Source of the DNA: Actinomycetota bacterium
GTDB taxonomy: Bacteria; Actinomycetota; Acidimicrobiia; Spongiisociales; UBA4744
Length of the DNA stretch: 64,000 nt
Direction of reading: 5' to 3'
Assembly: GCA_013152275.1 (NCBI GenBank)
Contig: JAADGS010000030.1
Span: 1-64,000, forward strand
Part shown: positions 1 through 8,751 of the stretch, in pieces
Layout: each line of letters starts with the position of its first letter
Numbering within the stretch: position 1 is the stretch's first letter
Program-made: the position numbers and the translations under genes
The notes under the pieces: generated by a model
The model's database searches: none
What the model saw: only the letters and a program-made list of their open reading frames with translations
Told to the model about the DNA's origin: nothing

Positions 1-1241
1 AAGCGGGTCGGTGCACCTACTGCCGTCAGAGCCGCCGCCATCCGAGCCGGATCTCCGACCAGATGTCGGAGCTCGACCGAGATCTCCTCCCATCGTTCGG
101 CCATGGCGGCCACTCGAGGCCGATGATGGTGCCAGGAGGCCAGCTTGCTCTGATAGTCCGTCCAGCATTCCGCAGCCGCCGCCCCGGTGGAATCGAGTGA
201 GGCAAAGGCCTCGAAAACGAGGGGTCGGACTCCGGTCGGGTCGGGAAACGCGGCGTCGGAACGAAGGATGTCGGGGTCCAAGCGGTCGAGAATGCGCTCC
301 CAGATACACGCGGCCACCAATGCCGCCACGCCCACCTGCGCTCCGTGGAGACCGACCGCCAGCCGCCGGGAGGCGGCCGACATGTCGAGAAGATGACTGA
401 TGAGGTGCTCGGTACCCGACATGACGGCAGTGCGCCCCACCACCCCCATCGCCACTCCGGAGGCGGTGAGCAAGGTGGCAAGCAGATCGAGAGCTGCTCC
501 TTCGCCCGCAGCCACCGACGGAGCAGCCGTCAATAGATCTTCCCCGCGCGGTTGGAACAGGTCGATTACGCCATGGCTGTAGCTGAGATCGGTGCCCACG
601 AAGGCAGCAAGCCGCCAGTCGGCGGGAGCGGTGAACATGGCCATCATCTCCGCGAAGCCCGACCGCGTGAGGCGCGCCGGAGCGTCACGCAGCACCTGGT
701 GGTCGATCAGCAGACCGGAGGGCCAAACCGACGGTACCGTCCGCTTCACTCCATCCTTCACGATGACCGCCATGTCGTCGGCGAAACCGTTGACAGATGC
801 AGCAGATTGCACCACGAGCAGCGGAATTCCGGGGTTGCTGTGCGCAGCGTCCTTTCCAATATCGGTGACGGTCCCCGAGCCGACGGTCACCACACAGCCG
901 GCGCCGGCGACCGCCGCTCGGGCAACAGCGAGTGTGTCGGCGTCGGCGTAGAGGTGCCCATGCGAAGGACCGAGCACGATCCGATCAACGTCGCCGACGG
1001 TTGAGAGGAGTGAGGCTGCCAGAGCCTTGAGGTCATCGCCCCCTCGTTGCATCGGGGTGGCGTCCTCGAACATGACGATCCGACCCGGACGGGCAACGTC
1101 GACCACTTCGGCCGGAAGCCGTTCGAGGGCGTTCGGTCCGACGAGGATCCGCCGCAGACCCATGGGTCGCAGCGCCCCGTCTCCGGAAGCCTCAAGGGAG
1201 GCCTGGATCGATACGGCGAGATCGGTGAGCTGGTCGGTCAT
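1..1241 (-). CDS. sn-glycerol-1-phosphate dehydrogenase-like (AraM-type) protein, C-terminus cut by window edge
   Basis: The reading frame is open from ATG 1241 to the left edge, at least 413 codons, so it is nearly complete for this family (350-400 residues). The nucleotide-binding signature GSGTVTDIGKDAA and the motifs SGTEHLISH and LHGAQVG match the dehydroquinate synthase/glycerol-dehydrogenase fold, and the AraM branch best. Family members use a divalent metal and NAD(P)H to interconvert dihydroxyacetone phosphate and sn-glycerol-1-phosphate. Both His ligands are visible, but the position normally held by a metal-binding Asp (GLGD/GFGD) reads GFAE, so Asp appears to be Glu. It overlaps the upstream kinase stop by 4 nt (ATGA), so the two are co-transcribed, as araM is with ara genes in Bacillus. 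The substrate is not predictable. Confidence 0.75.
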   Translation of the reverse strand, partial: MTDQLTDLAVSIQASLEASGDGALRPMGLRRILVGPNALERLPAEVVDVARPGRIVMFEDATPMQRGGDDLKALAASLLSTVGDVDRIVLGPSHGHLYADADTLAVARAAVAGAGCVVTVGSGTVTDIGKDAAHSNPGIPLLVVQSAASVNGFADDMAVIVKDGVKRTVPSVWPSGLLIDHQVLRDAPARLTRSGFAEMMAMFTAPADWRLAAFVGTDLSYSHGVIDLFQPRGEDLLTAAPSVAAGEGAALDLLATLLTASGVAMGVVGRTAVMSGTEHLISHLLDMSAASRRLAVGLHGAQVGVAALVAACIWERILDRLDPDILRSDAAFPDPTGVRPLVFEAFASLDSTGAAAAECWTDYQSKLASWHHHRPRVAAMAERWEEISVELRHLVGDPARMAAALTAVGAPTR

Positions 1242-2688
1242 TGGTGGTAGGTGGGGTCAAGGGCGTCGAAGACCGCCCGGTAGGTGTGGTAGGCCTCGTC
1301 ATAGACCACTGCCCGAGCCGGATCGGGCTCGTATGCGCGGCCGCTCACGCTGCCCAACGCGTCGGCGGCCGTGGCAACATCGGGGAGCCAACCGGCGGCG
1401 ACGGCTGCGAGACAGGCGGCGCCAAGCGCGGCACTCTCCCCTTCCACCACCCGCACCTCCCGTCCGATGACGTCCGCTTTCGTCTGCAACCACAGCTCAC
1501 TGCGAGCACCCCCGCCGGTGACGTGAAGCCGGCTGTTCGCCAGCCCGAGTGCGGTGAGACGGTCGAAGCTGTCTCGAAGGGCGAAGGTGCAGCCCTCCAA
1601 CACCGCCCGGCACCACTCGGGCCGTCCATGGTCCATGGAGGCACCAGTGAACGATCCGCGGGCATGGTCGTTCCATCGCGGAGCCACTGAGCCGGAAAGG
1701 GCCGGGATGAAGATGAGGCCCTTGGAGCCGGCGGGCGCCTCGGCCGCCAAATCGAAAACGGCGGGCTGGTCGATGCCAAGGAGCTGGGCCACCCACATGA
1801 TGCTGCCTCCCGACACGAACCCGGGATTCTCGATGAACCAGGTGCCCGGCGTGGCGTGTGCTCAACCAGACGCTCCGAGTCGAACACGGGTTGGTCGGCG
1901 GCGGTACCGATCGGTTCGGCGGTGCCGGTGATGTCGGCTACCACACCGGGTCGTGCAGCGCCGGCACCAACGGCCGCAGCATGGTCATCTCCGGTCCCGG
2001 CAATCACCTGGCAGGAGGGATCGAGTCCAACCTCGGCTGCCACCTCTGGGCGCACCTGCCCGATCACCGAGGTCGAGTCGACCACCCGGGGAAGCAGCTC
2101 CGGGTCGATGCCACACGCCTCCAGCATCTCTTCCGACCAATCCCGGCCGGTGACATCGAAAAGCATCGACGAGGAAGCGTTGGCGTGGTCCTGGGCAATC
2201 TGACCGGTAAGCCAGGCGGTGGCAACGCTCGCCGGAGGCAGGAGGTGGGCAGGGCGTTGATCGAGCCGGTCCAGCAGCCACATCATCTTCGGGGCAGCGT
2301 GAGAAGAATCGCAGTTCAGGCCCGTCACTGTGAACACGCGATCGGCGCCGATCTCCTGCTCGATGATCTCGGCGTAGGAGGCAGCCCTCCGGTCCATCCA
2401 GATGATCGCCGGATGCAGTGGAACCAGATCCTCGTCGGTCGCCGCCACGCCGTCGACCTGGGCATCGATTCCCACGTGGCTGATCGGTCCGTTGGCCTGG
2501 GCCGTGAGTTGCGCCACCACCTCGGCCAACGCCTCAATCCACTCGACCTGGTCCTGTTCGGCCCAGCCGGAAGCCTGAAACCTCACCCGGTGAGGGGCCG
2601 AGGCTACAGCCCGCACACGTCCGTCGTCGGCAACCAAGATCCCCTTGGTGCTCTGGGTCCCGATGTCGCAACCGATGACGAAACTCAT
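1238..2688 (-). pseudogene. FGGY-family sugar kinase (xylulokinase/ribulokinase-like) with a single-base frameshift
   Basis: The N-terminal part (MSFVIGCDIGTQSTKG, IIWMDRRA, DITGTAEPIG) and the C-terminal part (SGGSIMWVAQLL, TGGGARSELWLQ) are both typical FGGY carbohydrate kinase, but they lie in different frames. Adding one C near position 1858-1861 restores VEHHATPGTWFIENPGFVSGG-type sequence and a 483-residue kinase, the normal family length. Either the gene is a recent pseudogene or the base was lost in sequencing or assembly; the rest is undamaged, which favours a recent or artefactual event. Start ATG 2688 has a GGAG box 8 nt upstream. The protein would phosphorylate a ketose or polyol. 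It is translationally coupled to the downstream dehydrogenase (ATGA overlap). Confidence 0.8.
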
Positions 2689-2706
2689 ACCCGCTTCTCC
2701 GGAGTT

Positions 2707-2741
2707 GTCTGACGTCTGATGTCTGATGTCTGACGTCTGAT
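2707..2741. repeat. five-copy heptamer tandem repeat
   Basis: Five perfect-register copies of GTCTGAY occur in the order GTCTGAC, GTCTGAT, GTCTGAT, GTCTGAC, GTCTGAT. The array starts 18 nt upstream of the kinase ATG (minus strand). The two C-ending copies create GACGTC palindromes 21 bp apart, two helical turns. It may be a slippage-prone tract or an array of regulator half-sites; no function can be assigned. Confidence 0.85.
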
Positions 2742-3322
2742 GACCCTAAACTTCACAAACGCGCGCGTCAAGTGGCAGTGGAATCAGGCCCTCGGTCCTT
2801 TCTTCTGCGACCCGGTCCACGGCGTGACACGTCACCGCGACGGCCTGAACCGGCTGCCTCGAGAAACGGCACGTCTCTCCCGCCCGCCCGTCTCGAGCGG
2901 CCGTTGCACCCGGCCGAGACGACTGCCACACGAAACACGGGCTCGGCCAGAGCGTACGCCATGGCGGACGGATCGCGAGGCGAGCTCCTGTTCGGGTACG
3001 GAATGAGGGTGGGTGAACGAGCTCTTTGACATGGCAAGAAACGATTCATGTGGACGTCGCCCCGACACAGGCCGATCCTTCCGATTCTGTTTCACACTGT
3101 CCCCCGACGTCGAGCCGTAGACACCCCCCGCGGGTCACCGGCAGGATCGACTTCCCCGATGTGCGCTCGATCCGCTCTCCATCAGGCTTGATCCCATCGC
3201 CGAACCCACGTCTCGACCCTCATGCGTACTGTCCCTCCCCCCGCTCGGCGCACTCAAGGCCACAAGCAGGCCACACAGCACACAACCACGAAGGTCTCGT
3301 GACCCGGAACACCTTGAACCTT

Positions 3323-3345
3323 CCGAGTGCCCGGCACACCCTCGG
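3323..3345 (-). terminator. hairpin after the phosphotriesterase-like gene
   Basis: The inverted repeat CCGAG...CTCGG encloses GTGCC/GGCAC and starts 6 nt past the TAG stop of the last gene of the long sugar operon. There is no T-tract, so it is at best a weak intrinsic terminator or a 3'-end stabiliser. Confidence 0.35.
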
Positions 3346-3350
3346 CTTCA

Positions 3351-4313
3351 CTACCCGCCGGCGAAAGCAAGGAAGCGGGCCGGGTTATCGACGAACATCG
3401 TGTTGATCGCCGCATCGTCGACCCCCAGACCATGCAGGATCTCGACGAATCCCGTGGCGAGCCAGGCCAGGCCCGGTCCCCCGCCGAGCGACGTCCAGAG
3501 GGACCGGCGGGCACCATCGGTGGCCAGCATCAGGCGTTGGGTGTAGCCCTCTGCGACCATTGCCGCGACGATCGCCCCGGTGCCTTGCGCCGCGGCATCA
3601 CCCTGACGCAACGCCTGGTCGTACTCGAGGTATACACCCGTGTCGAGCAGGTCCCGGTGATAGGAGAGGTCGGACACCTTGTCGGTATGAGAGACGACGA
3701 CGCTGTCGAGGGGGACGCCGAGTTGTCTGAACAACTCGATCTGAGCCATTGCTCCCCGTCCTCCTTCGCAGTGGGTGAGGATGGGAACCCCGGTCGCCTC
3801 GTGAGTCATCGCCGCAGCCACGAAGACCCGGATGTCTCGCGCCGAAGGTGCGTCTTCGAGGACCGCGACCTTCACGATCCCGGCCCGGTGGGGTGTACGA
3901 CGGATCACGGGCCCCATGTAGTCGTACCGATCGATCCCGTCGACGACGTCCGCGATGAAGAGCTTGGCGAGGACGTCGGCCGGTTCTTCGGCGGTCCATC
4001 GCTGGCCCTCGTAGTACTTGCGCGTGTGGAGCCCGGTGCATGCGACAACGTGGACTCCGCTGCGGCGACTGATCTCCGCGAGCCGGATCGGGCCCCGGCC
4101 CGAGGCCGCGGGCATGGCGTCGACGACGGCCTTGACGCCGGCGGCGGCACACGGTTCGAGCTCGCGAACGGCGTCATCGGCGCTGGGGAGGTGGATGTGC
4201 GGCCACCGGTCGATCACCAGTGGAGTGTCGATGATCAGATGCTCGTGAATATAGGTGAACCCCAGGTCCGCCGGGTCGATGTCGCCGAGGACGGTCCGAA
4301 CCGAAGCTGTCAT
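3351..4313 (-). CDS. phosphotriesterase-related metal-dependent hydrolase
   Basis: A 320-residue amidohydrolase-superfamily protein of the phosphotriesterase homology type. The binuclear metal centre is visible in order: HEHL near residue 23, the carboxylated Lys in GIVKVAVLED, LTHCEGG, VVSHTDK and the final Asp in LATDGARR. Relatives hydrolyse phosphoesters, lactones or N-acyl compounds, and several are embedded in sugar or aminosugar operons. It is the last gene of the minus-strand operon and overlaps the preceding FAD oxidoreductase by 4 nt. A sugar-lactone or amide substrate is more likely than an organophosphate, judging only from its neighbours. Confidence 0.8.
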   Translation of the reverse strand: MTASVRTVLGDIDPADLGFTYIHEHLIIDTPLVIDRWPHIHLPSADDAVRELEPCAAAGVKAVVDAMPAASGRGPIRLAEISRRSGVHVVACTGLHTRKYYEGQRWTAEEPADVLAKLFIADVVDGIDRYDYMGPVIRRTPHRAGIVKVAVLEDAPSARDIRVFVAAAMTHEATGVPILTHCEGGRGAMAQIELFRQLGVPLDSVVVSHTDKVSDLSYHRDLLDTGVYLEYDQALRQGDAAAQGTGAIVAAMVAEGYTQRLMLATDGARRSLWTSLGGGPGLAWLATGFVEILHGLGVDDAAINTMFVDNPARFLAFAGG

Positions 4314-5635
4314 CGCTCGCCCACCTCCAGTATCGCTCCCCGGGCTCGCAGCCGATCTTGCACCTCACGGATCGGGACCTCGCGCACAACCCCGCCATGT
4401 CCTACCGCCAGCGCCGCCACCGTCCCGGCGGCCTGCCCCATCGCCATGCACTGGGCCATCGACCTGACCGATGCCTGCGCATCGTGGGTCGCTGAGAAGC
4501 ACCGGCCCGGGGCCAGCACGTTGACGCCGTCGCGTACGACGAGCGTCGACAGCGGAATACCGACGGCCGTACCGTCGGGAAGGTACTCCCACGTCGTTCC
4601 GGTCCCTTTGCCACCGTGATGGTCCTCGATCGGCGCGCCGCACAGGCCGATCTGATCGTCGAACTGGCGGGCCGTGAGTACATCGTCCCGGGTGAGGCGG
4701 TAGTCGCCGAACACGTGTCTGGTCTCCCTCAGTCCGATCTGAGTCGACATCGAGACCAATGATGCGTACCGGTAGCCGGGAACCCGATCGATGAGGAACC
4801 GCGCGTACTCCAGTGCCTGGCGGCGGCCTTCCATCTCGGCGCGCGTGAGCACGTCCGGGTCGGTGGCGTTGCGCATGGACGCGCCGCTGCCGAAGACCTG
4901 ATCGATCCTCGTCATGACGGTCGCCGTGACGCCCGGAATCGGCGTGACATGGTCCGACCCCTCGCGGCGTGGCAGGTCATACTCGCCCGAGTCGGCCGCC
5001 TCGGCCATCAAGGCGTGGAGTCGCTCTCTGCCGATCGAGGCCCTGGCCTCATGGTCGACGTTGACCATCCGGAACGTCGTCGTGAGCGACTGGGCCGGAT
5101 CGATCGTGCCCGCCGCCTCATAACCGAAGCCGGCATGAGCGCACACGTCCGCGTCGCCGGTGGCATCGATCACGACCGTCGCACCCACGCGGCACAGACC
5201 GGCCTTGGTCGCGACGACGAGTTCGACGATTCGCCCGTCGGCCACGACGGCGTCCTGGACGAACGCGTGGAGGAGCACCGCAGCGCCCGCACCGACGACG
5301 AGGTTCTCCCATACGACCTTGAGGTGCTCGGCGACATAGGTGATGCCCGTCCCCGCGCCATACGTATTCGGACGTTCGAGGACCGTCCCGATCCTGCGCA
5401 GTTCGGCGACGACCTCGTCACCGATCCCGCCGACGACCTTGACGGCCCGCTCTCCGGGCGTATAGAAGCCATAGAACGTGTCGAGCACCGCCGTCGAGTT
5501 GCCCCCGAGGAACGGGAGCTTCTCGATGAGGAGGGTGCGCGCTCCCGCTGTCGCGCACGCGATGGCGGCGCTGGACCCGGCGACCCCGGATCCGACGATC
5601 ACGACGTCGAAGTTCCCGTATTCGTCGATGTTCAT
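4310..5635 (-). CDS. FAD-dependent oxidoreductase (FAD_oxidored/PF12831-like)
   Basis: A 441-residue flavoprotein. The N-terminal dinucleotide fold reads VVIVGSGVAGSSAAIACA, followed by LLIEKLPFLGGNST, which resembles the FAD-dependent dehydrogenase family PF12831. A second FAD contact is seen in VVIDATGDADVCAHAG near the middle, and the C-terminus has the VLAPGRCFSATHDAQASVRSM region where the cofactor is closed off. No signal peptide or membrane segment is present, so it is cytosolic. It lies between the sugar epimerase and the phosphotriesterase-like gene and probably oxidises a hydroxyl of the imported sugar or polyol. Electron acceptor and substrate are unknown. Confidence 0.75.
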   Translation of the reverse strand: MNIDEYGNFDVVIVGSGVAGSSAAIACATAGARTLLIEKLPFLGGNSTAVLDTFYGFYTPGERAVKVVGGIGDEVVAELRRIGTVLERPNTYGAGTGITYVAEHLKVVWENLVVGAGAAVLLHAFVQDAVVADGRIVELVVATKAGLCRVGATVVIDATGDADVCAHAGFGYEAAGTIDPAQSLTTTFRMVNVDHEARASIGRERLHALMAEAADSGEYDLPRREGSDHVTPIPGVTATVMTRIDQVFGSGASMRNATDPDVLTRAEMEGRRQALEYARFLIDRVPGYRYASLVSMSTQIGLRETRHVFGDYRLTRDDVLTARQFDDQIGLCGAPIEDHHGGKGTGTTWEYLPDGTAVGIPLSTLVVRDGVNVLAPGRCFSATHDAQASVRSMAQCMAMGQAAGTVAALAVGHGGVVREVPIREVQDRLRARGAILEVGER

Positions 5636-5662
5636 GGGCGGCGCCGCCCTCGAAGCCCCCGT

Positions 5663-6577
5663 TCAGTGCACATACGGTGCAAGAACGTCCCGCGCGAGCA
5701 GGAATCCCCGTTTGACCAACTCTTCGGTGCCCTCGAACCGGCGATCCTCGTGCTCGACGCAGATCACACCGTCGTATCCGACCCGGTAGAGCGCACTCAT
5801 GAAGGCCTGCCAGTCGACCTTGCCCAGTCCGGGGAGGCGGGGCACCTGCCATCCGATTCCAAGTGACATGACGCCGTGCTCGTAGAGCCCGTCCTCGTCG
5901 ATCTCGAGGTCCTTCGCGTGCACGTGGTAGATCCGATCGCCGAACTCGCGTATCGCCCGCTCGATATCGATCATCTGCCAGACGAGATGGGAAGGATCGA
6001 GGTTCAGGCCGACCGTCTCGTCGAACGTCTCGAACATGGTTCGCCACATCGCCGGCGAGTGCGCGAGATTGTGCCCCGAGGGCCACTCGTCGTTCGAAAA
6101 GATCATGGGGCAGTTCTCGATCGCGATCTTGACCCCCTGACCGGCCGCATGTTCGACGATCCGGGGCCACACCTTCATCGCGTCGGCCCAGTTCTCCGCC
6201 TGCGTCTTGGTTTGGTCGGCGCCGATGAACGTGTTGACGACGGGGACGCCCATCGTCGCGGCCGCGGTGATGACCTTCTCGAGGTGCTCAATGACGGCGG
6301 TGCGGTGCTCGATGTCCGGATGGAGAGGATTCGGGTAGTAGCCGAGACCCGAGATGCCGAGGCCTCGATCGGCGAGACCGCCGACAACCGCATCGGCACG
6401 ATCCCGCGTGAGCCCGTCGACGTCGAGGTGACAGACGCCGCTGTAACGGCGTGACGCTCCCTCCCCGCTCGGCCAGCAAGGGATCTCGAGCATGGAGAAG
6501 CCGTTGTCCGCGGCCCAGTCTGCAACGTCCATGAGCGGCATCTCCGGGAATGGTGCGGTGAGAAGTCCGAGCTTCAT
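5663..6577 (-). CDS. sugar phosphate isomerase/epimerase (AP-endonuclease-2 TIM barrel)
   Basis: A 304-residue TIM-barrel protein of the xylose-isomerase-like/AP endonuclease 2 family. Metal ligands characteristic of the family can be followed: an Asn/Glu pair in IAIENCPMIF, an Asp-His in LNLDPSHLVWQ, and the HVHAKDLEID segment. The C-terminal ICVEHEDRR carries the last Glu. Related enzymes are ketose 3-epimerases, inosose isomerases and similar proteins. It sits 10 nt downstream of the Gfo/Idh/MocA gene; that pairing is common in inositol, sugar-acid and rare-sugar pathways. The exact reaction cannot be named. Confidence 0.8.
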   Translation of the reverse strand: MKLGLLTAPFPEMPLMDVADWAADNGFSMLEIPCWPSGEGASRRYSGVCHLDVDGLTRDRADAVVGGLADRGLGISGLGYYPNPLHPDIEHRTAVIEHLEKVITAAATMGVPVVNTFIGADQTKTQAENWADAMKVWPRIVEHAAGQGVKIAIENCPMIFSNDEWPSGHNLAHSPAMWRTMFETFDETVGLNLDPSHLVWQMIDIERAIREFGDRIYHVHAKDLEIDEDGLYEHGVMSLGIGWQVPRLPGLGKVDWQAFMSALYRVGYDGVICVEHEDRRFEGTEELVKRGFLLARDVLAPYVH

Positions 6578-6587
6578 CCTTTCCTCC

Positions 6588-7751
6588 TTATCGTTGGACG
6601 GTCACCCAGCGTTGCTCCCGCGAGCTCTTGGCGATTGCCTCCGTTACGAGCAGTACATCGAGGCCGTCCGCGAACGTCGGGTAGGTCGGTTCGGCCGATG
6701 GAGATCCCTTGAGCACATCCTCGTAGACCTGGCCGAACAGAGCCCGGAACGTGTCCGGATACCCCTCCACGTGTCCCGCCGGGTATGCGGTGATCCGCAC
6801 GGCCTCGGGGGCGTTGAGCGACGGGTCACGCTGGAGCAGCTCGTTGGGTCTCCCTCGATGCCCGATCCAGAGCCGGTCCGGATCCTCCGAGAGCCACGAC
6901 AACGCCGATTCGGAACCGTCGACCTCGATGGACACCGAGTTCTTTCGACCGGCCGATGTCTGGGAGACGGCGACCAGGCCGCGGGCCCCGTTCTCGAAGC
7001 GGAGCAGGATTCCGGCACCGTCGTCGCTCGACATCGGCTCTTCGACGAGCTCGCCTTGATCCACGGCGGCGGCGAAGGTCTCGACCGGACCCGCCGGGTG
7101 TCGCCTCACGGGGACGAATGTGTGCAGATCCGCCATCACCTCCACGATCCGCTCCCCCGTGATGAATCGTGCGAGATCGAGCCAGTGCGACCCGATGTCG
7201 GCAACGGAACGCAGCGTGCCGGCTTCTTCGGGAACGAGCCGCCAGTTCCAGTCGGTCTCGAGAAGCAACCAGTCCTGCAGGTAGGCGCCGGTGACGAACC
7301 GAGGCTCGCCGATCGCGCCGTCACGCACCATCGACGCCATCTGGTGCCCCAGCGGGTAGAAGCGGATGTTGAAACACACCGCGTTGACGACACCGGCGGC
7401 GCCTGCCTTCTCGACGAGGTCCGCACCGTCGGTGGAGGTCAGGGCGAGCGGCTTCTCGCAAACGACGTGTTTCCCGGCTGCAAGGCACGTCCTCACCTGG
7501 TCGGCGTGTGCATGGTTCGGACTTGCGATGTGGACGACGTCGATGCCCGGGTCGGCGGCAAGCGCCTCGACGCTCTCGTACACCGCCGGCAGGTTCGCCG
7601 CCTTTGCCTTCGCGCGAGCCCGTTCCGGAGAGGAGCCGACGACACCCGCGACGTTGATGCCGAGCCGTCGAAGCGCCTCCACGTGAGCAACACCGATGAA
7701 GCCGACACCGACAACTCCCACGTTGATGTCCGACAACGTCATCAAGACCAC
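6588..7751 (-). CDS. Gfo/Idh/MocA family NAD(P)-dependent oxidoreductase
   Basis: A 387-residue protein with an N-terminal Rossmann motif (VGVVGVGFIGVAHVEAL) and the family signature EKPLA (VVCEKPLALT, about residue 97), whose Lys is the usual catalytic residue. The C-terminal half is the mixed alpha/beta substrate domain, including GSHWLDLARFITG with the conserved active-site His. Members oxidise or reduce hydroxyl groups of sugars, inositols or sugar acids. It lies 4 nt downstream of the transporter permease and is part of the same operon. The order permease - dehydrogenase - epimerase argues for 3-keto-sugar or inositol-type chemistry, which is an inference. Confidence 0.85.
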   Translation of the reverse strand: MVLMTLSDINVGVVGVGFIGVAHVEALRRLGINVAGVVGSSPERARAKAKAANLPAVYESVEALAADPGIDVVHIASPNHAHADQVRTCLAAGKHVVCEKPLALTSTDGADLVEKAGAAGVVNAVCFNIRFYPLGHQMASMVRDGAIGEPRFVTGAYLQDWLLLETDWNWRLVPEEAGTLRSVADIGSHWLDLARFITGERIVEVMADLHTFVPVRRHPAGPVETFAAAVDQGELVEEPMSSDDGAGILLRFENGARGLVAVSQTSAGRKNSVSIEVDGSESALSWLSEDPDRLWIGHRGRPNELLQRDPSLNAPEAVRITAYPAGHVEGYPDTFRALFGQVYEDVLKGSPSAEPTYPTFADGLDVLLVTEAIAKSSREQRWVTVQR

Positions 7752-7755
7752 CCCT

Positions 7756-8751
7756 TCACGCTGCGGCCATGACCCGAGAATACAACCATGCGAGACCCAG
7801 CACGATCACTCCGTAGAGCACCTGCTGGACGTCCTGGCCGGCCCCCAGAAAGGTGAACAAGGACTGGAGCACGCCCAGGATCAGAGCCCCGAGGAGCGTT
7901 CCGGTGTAGGTCCCGACACCCCCGAAGATCGAGGTGCCACCGATGACGGCAGCCGCCACCGACGGAAGCATGAAGGACGCGGCGAGCTGCAGGTCGACTG
8001 CACCGACCCGTCCACCGAGCAGGAGACCGGCGATCGCGGCGAACAGTCCGGCCAGCGAGTAGACGGCCAAGAGCACCTGCCACGAGCGTACGCCGGACAA
8101 CCGGGTAGCAACAGGGTTGTCGCCGATGGCGTAGAGGTTCCTCCCGAACCCGGTGCGACGGAGCATGTACACGACGAAGACGGCTACCACGGCCCACACG
8201 ACAACCGCCCACGGCAGGCTCCCACCAAATGTCGAACCACCTCCCAGCGTTCGGATGAACGCGCCCATCGAGGTCGACCCTTGGAAGATCGTTTGCGCCC
8301 AAGAGGTGAACAGGCCCAGCAGGATCGCCCCCATCGCCAGGGTCATGATCAGCGGATTCACGCGGAACACCCCGACACCGAGCCCGTTGGTCGCTCCGGC
8401 CGCGAGACCGACGGCCAGCCCGGCGAGGATCGCAATGATTGCGCCTTTCGGCGACTGGTTCGCAGCGACATAGGCGGCCCCGGTGGCGATCATGGCCACC
8501 GAGAGGTCGATGCCACCGGTGAGCATGAGGATCAATTGGGCGGCAGCCATGATGCCGAGCGGCGCGGCGACCAGCGCGGTGTTCCGCAGCCCCTTCACAC
8601 TCAGATAGTTGGGTTGGATCGCGCCGGTGATGAGGACCAGCAAGACCAGCACCGCCGAGAGGACCATGAGAGGATGCTCCGAGAACCATCGCGCGGCGAC
8701 CTGTGCCCTCGTGACCCGGTCACTCGGTTCCGAGGCGGTTCGGGCACTCAT
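7756..8751 (-). CDS. ribose-type ABC transporter permease (RbsC family), second copy
   Basis: A 331-residue polytopic inner-membrane protein of the BPD_transp_2/RbsC family, with roughly ten hydrophobic segments and the conserved GGIDLSVAMIA and AAVIGGTSIFGG motifs. Start ATG 8751 overlaps the upstream permease stop (ATGA). A longer open frame continues upstream in this phase, but that part is the shadow of the neighbouring permease. It pairs with the preceding permease to form the membrane channel of the sugar importer. Confidence 0.88.
   Translation of the reverse strand: MSARTASEPSDRVTRAQVAARWFSEHPLMVLSAVLVLLVLITGAIQPNYLSVKGLRNTALVAAPLGIMAAAQLILMLTGGIDLSVAMIATGAAYVAANQSPKGAIIAILAGLAVGLAAGATNGLGVGVFRVNPLIMTLAMGAILLGLFTSWAQTIFQGSTSMGAFIRTLGGGSTFGGSLPWAVVVWAVVAVFVVYMLRRTGFGRNLYAIGDNPVATRLSGVRSWQVLLAVYSLAGLFAAIAGLLLGGRVGAVDLQLAASFMLPSVAAAVIGGTSIFGGVGTYTGTLLGALILGVLQSLFTFLGAGQDVQQVLYGVIVLGLAWLYSRVMAAA

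Larger units (their letters stand above)
2689..3350. other. intergenic region without a supportable gene
   Basis: This 662-base gap separates the kinase start from the end of the phosphotriesterase-like gene. Short open frames exist on both strands, but none has recognisable motifs, a convincing ribosome-binding site or conserved-looking composition. It contains a heptamer tandem repeat next to the kinase start and a hairpin just after the phosphotriesterase stop, both listed separately. The kinase promoter should lie at its left end. Confidence 0.6.
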
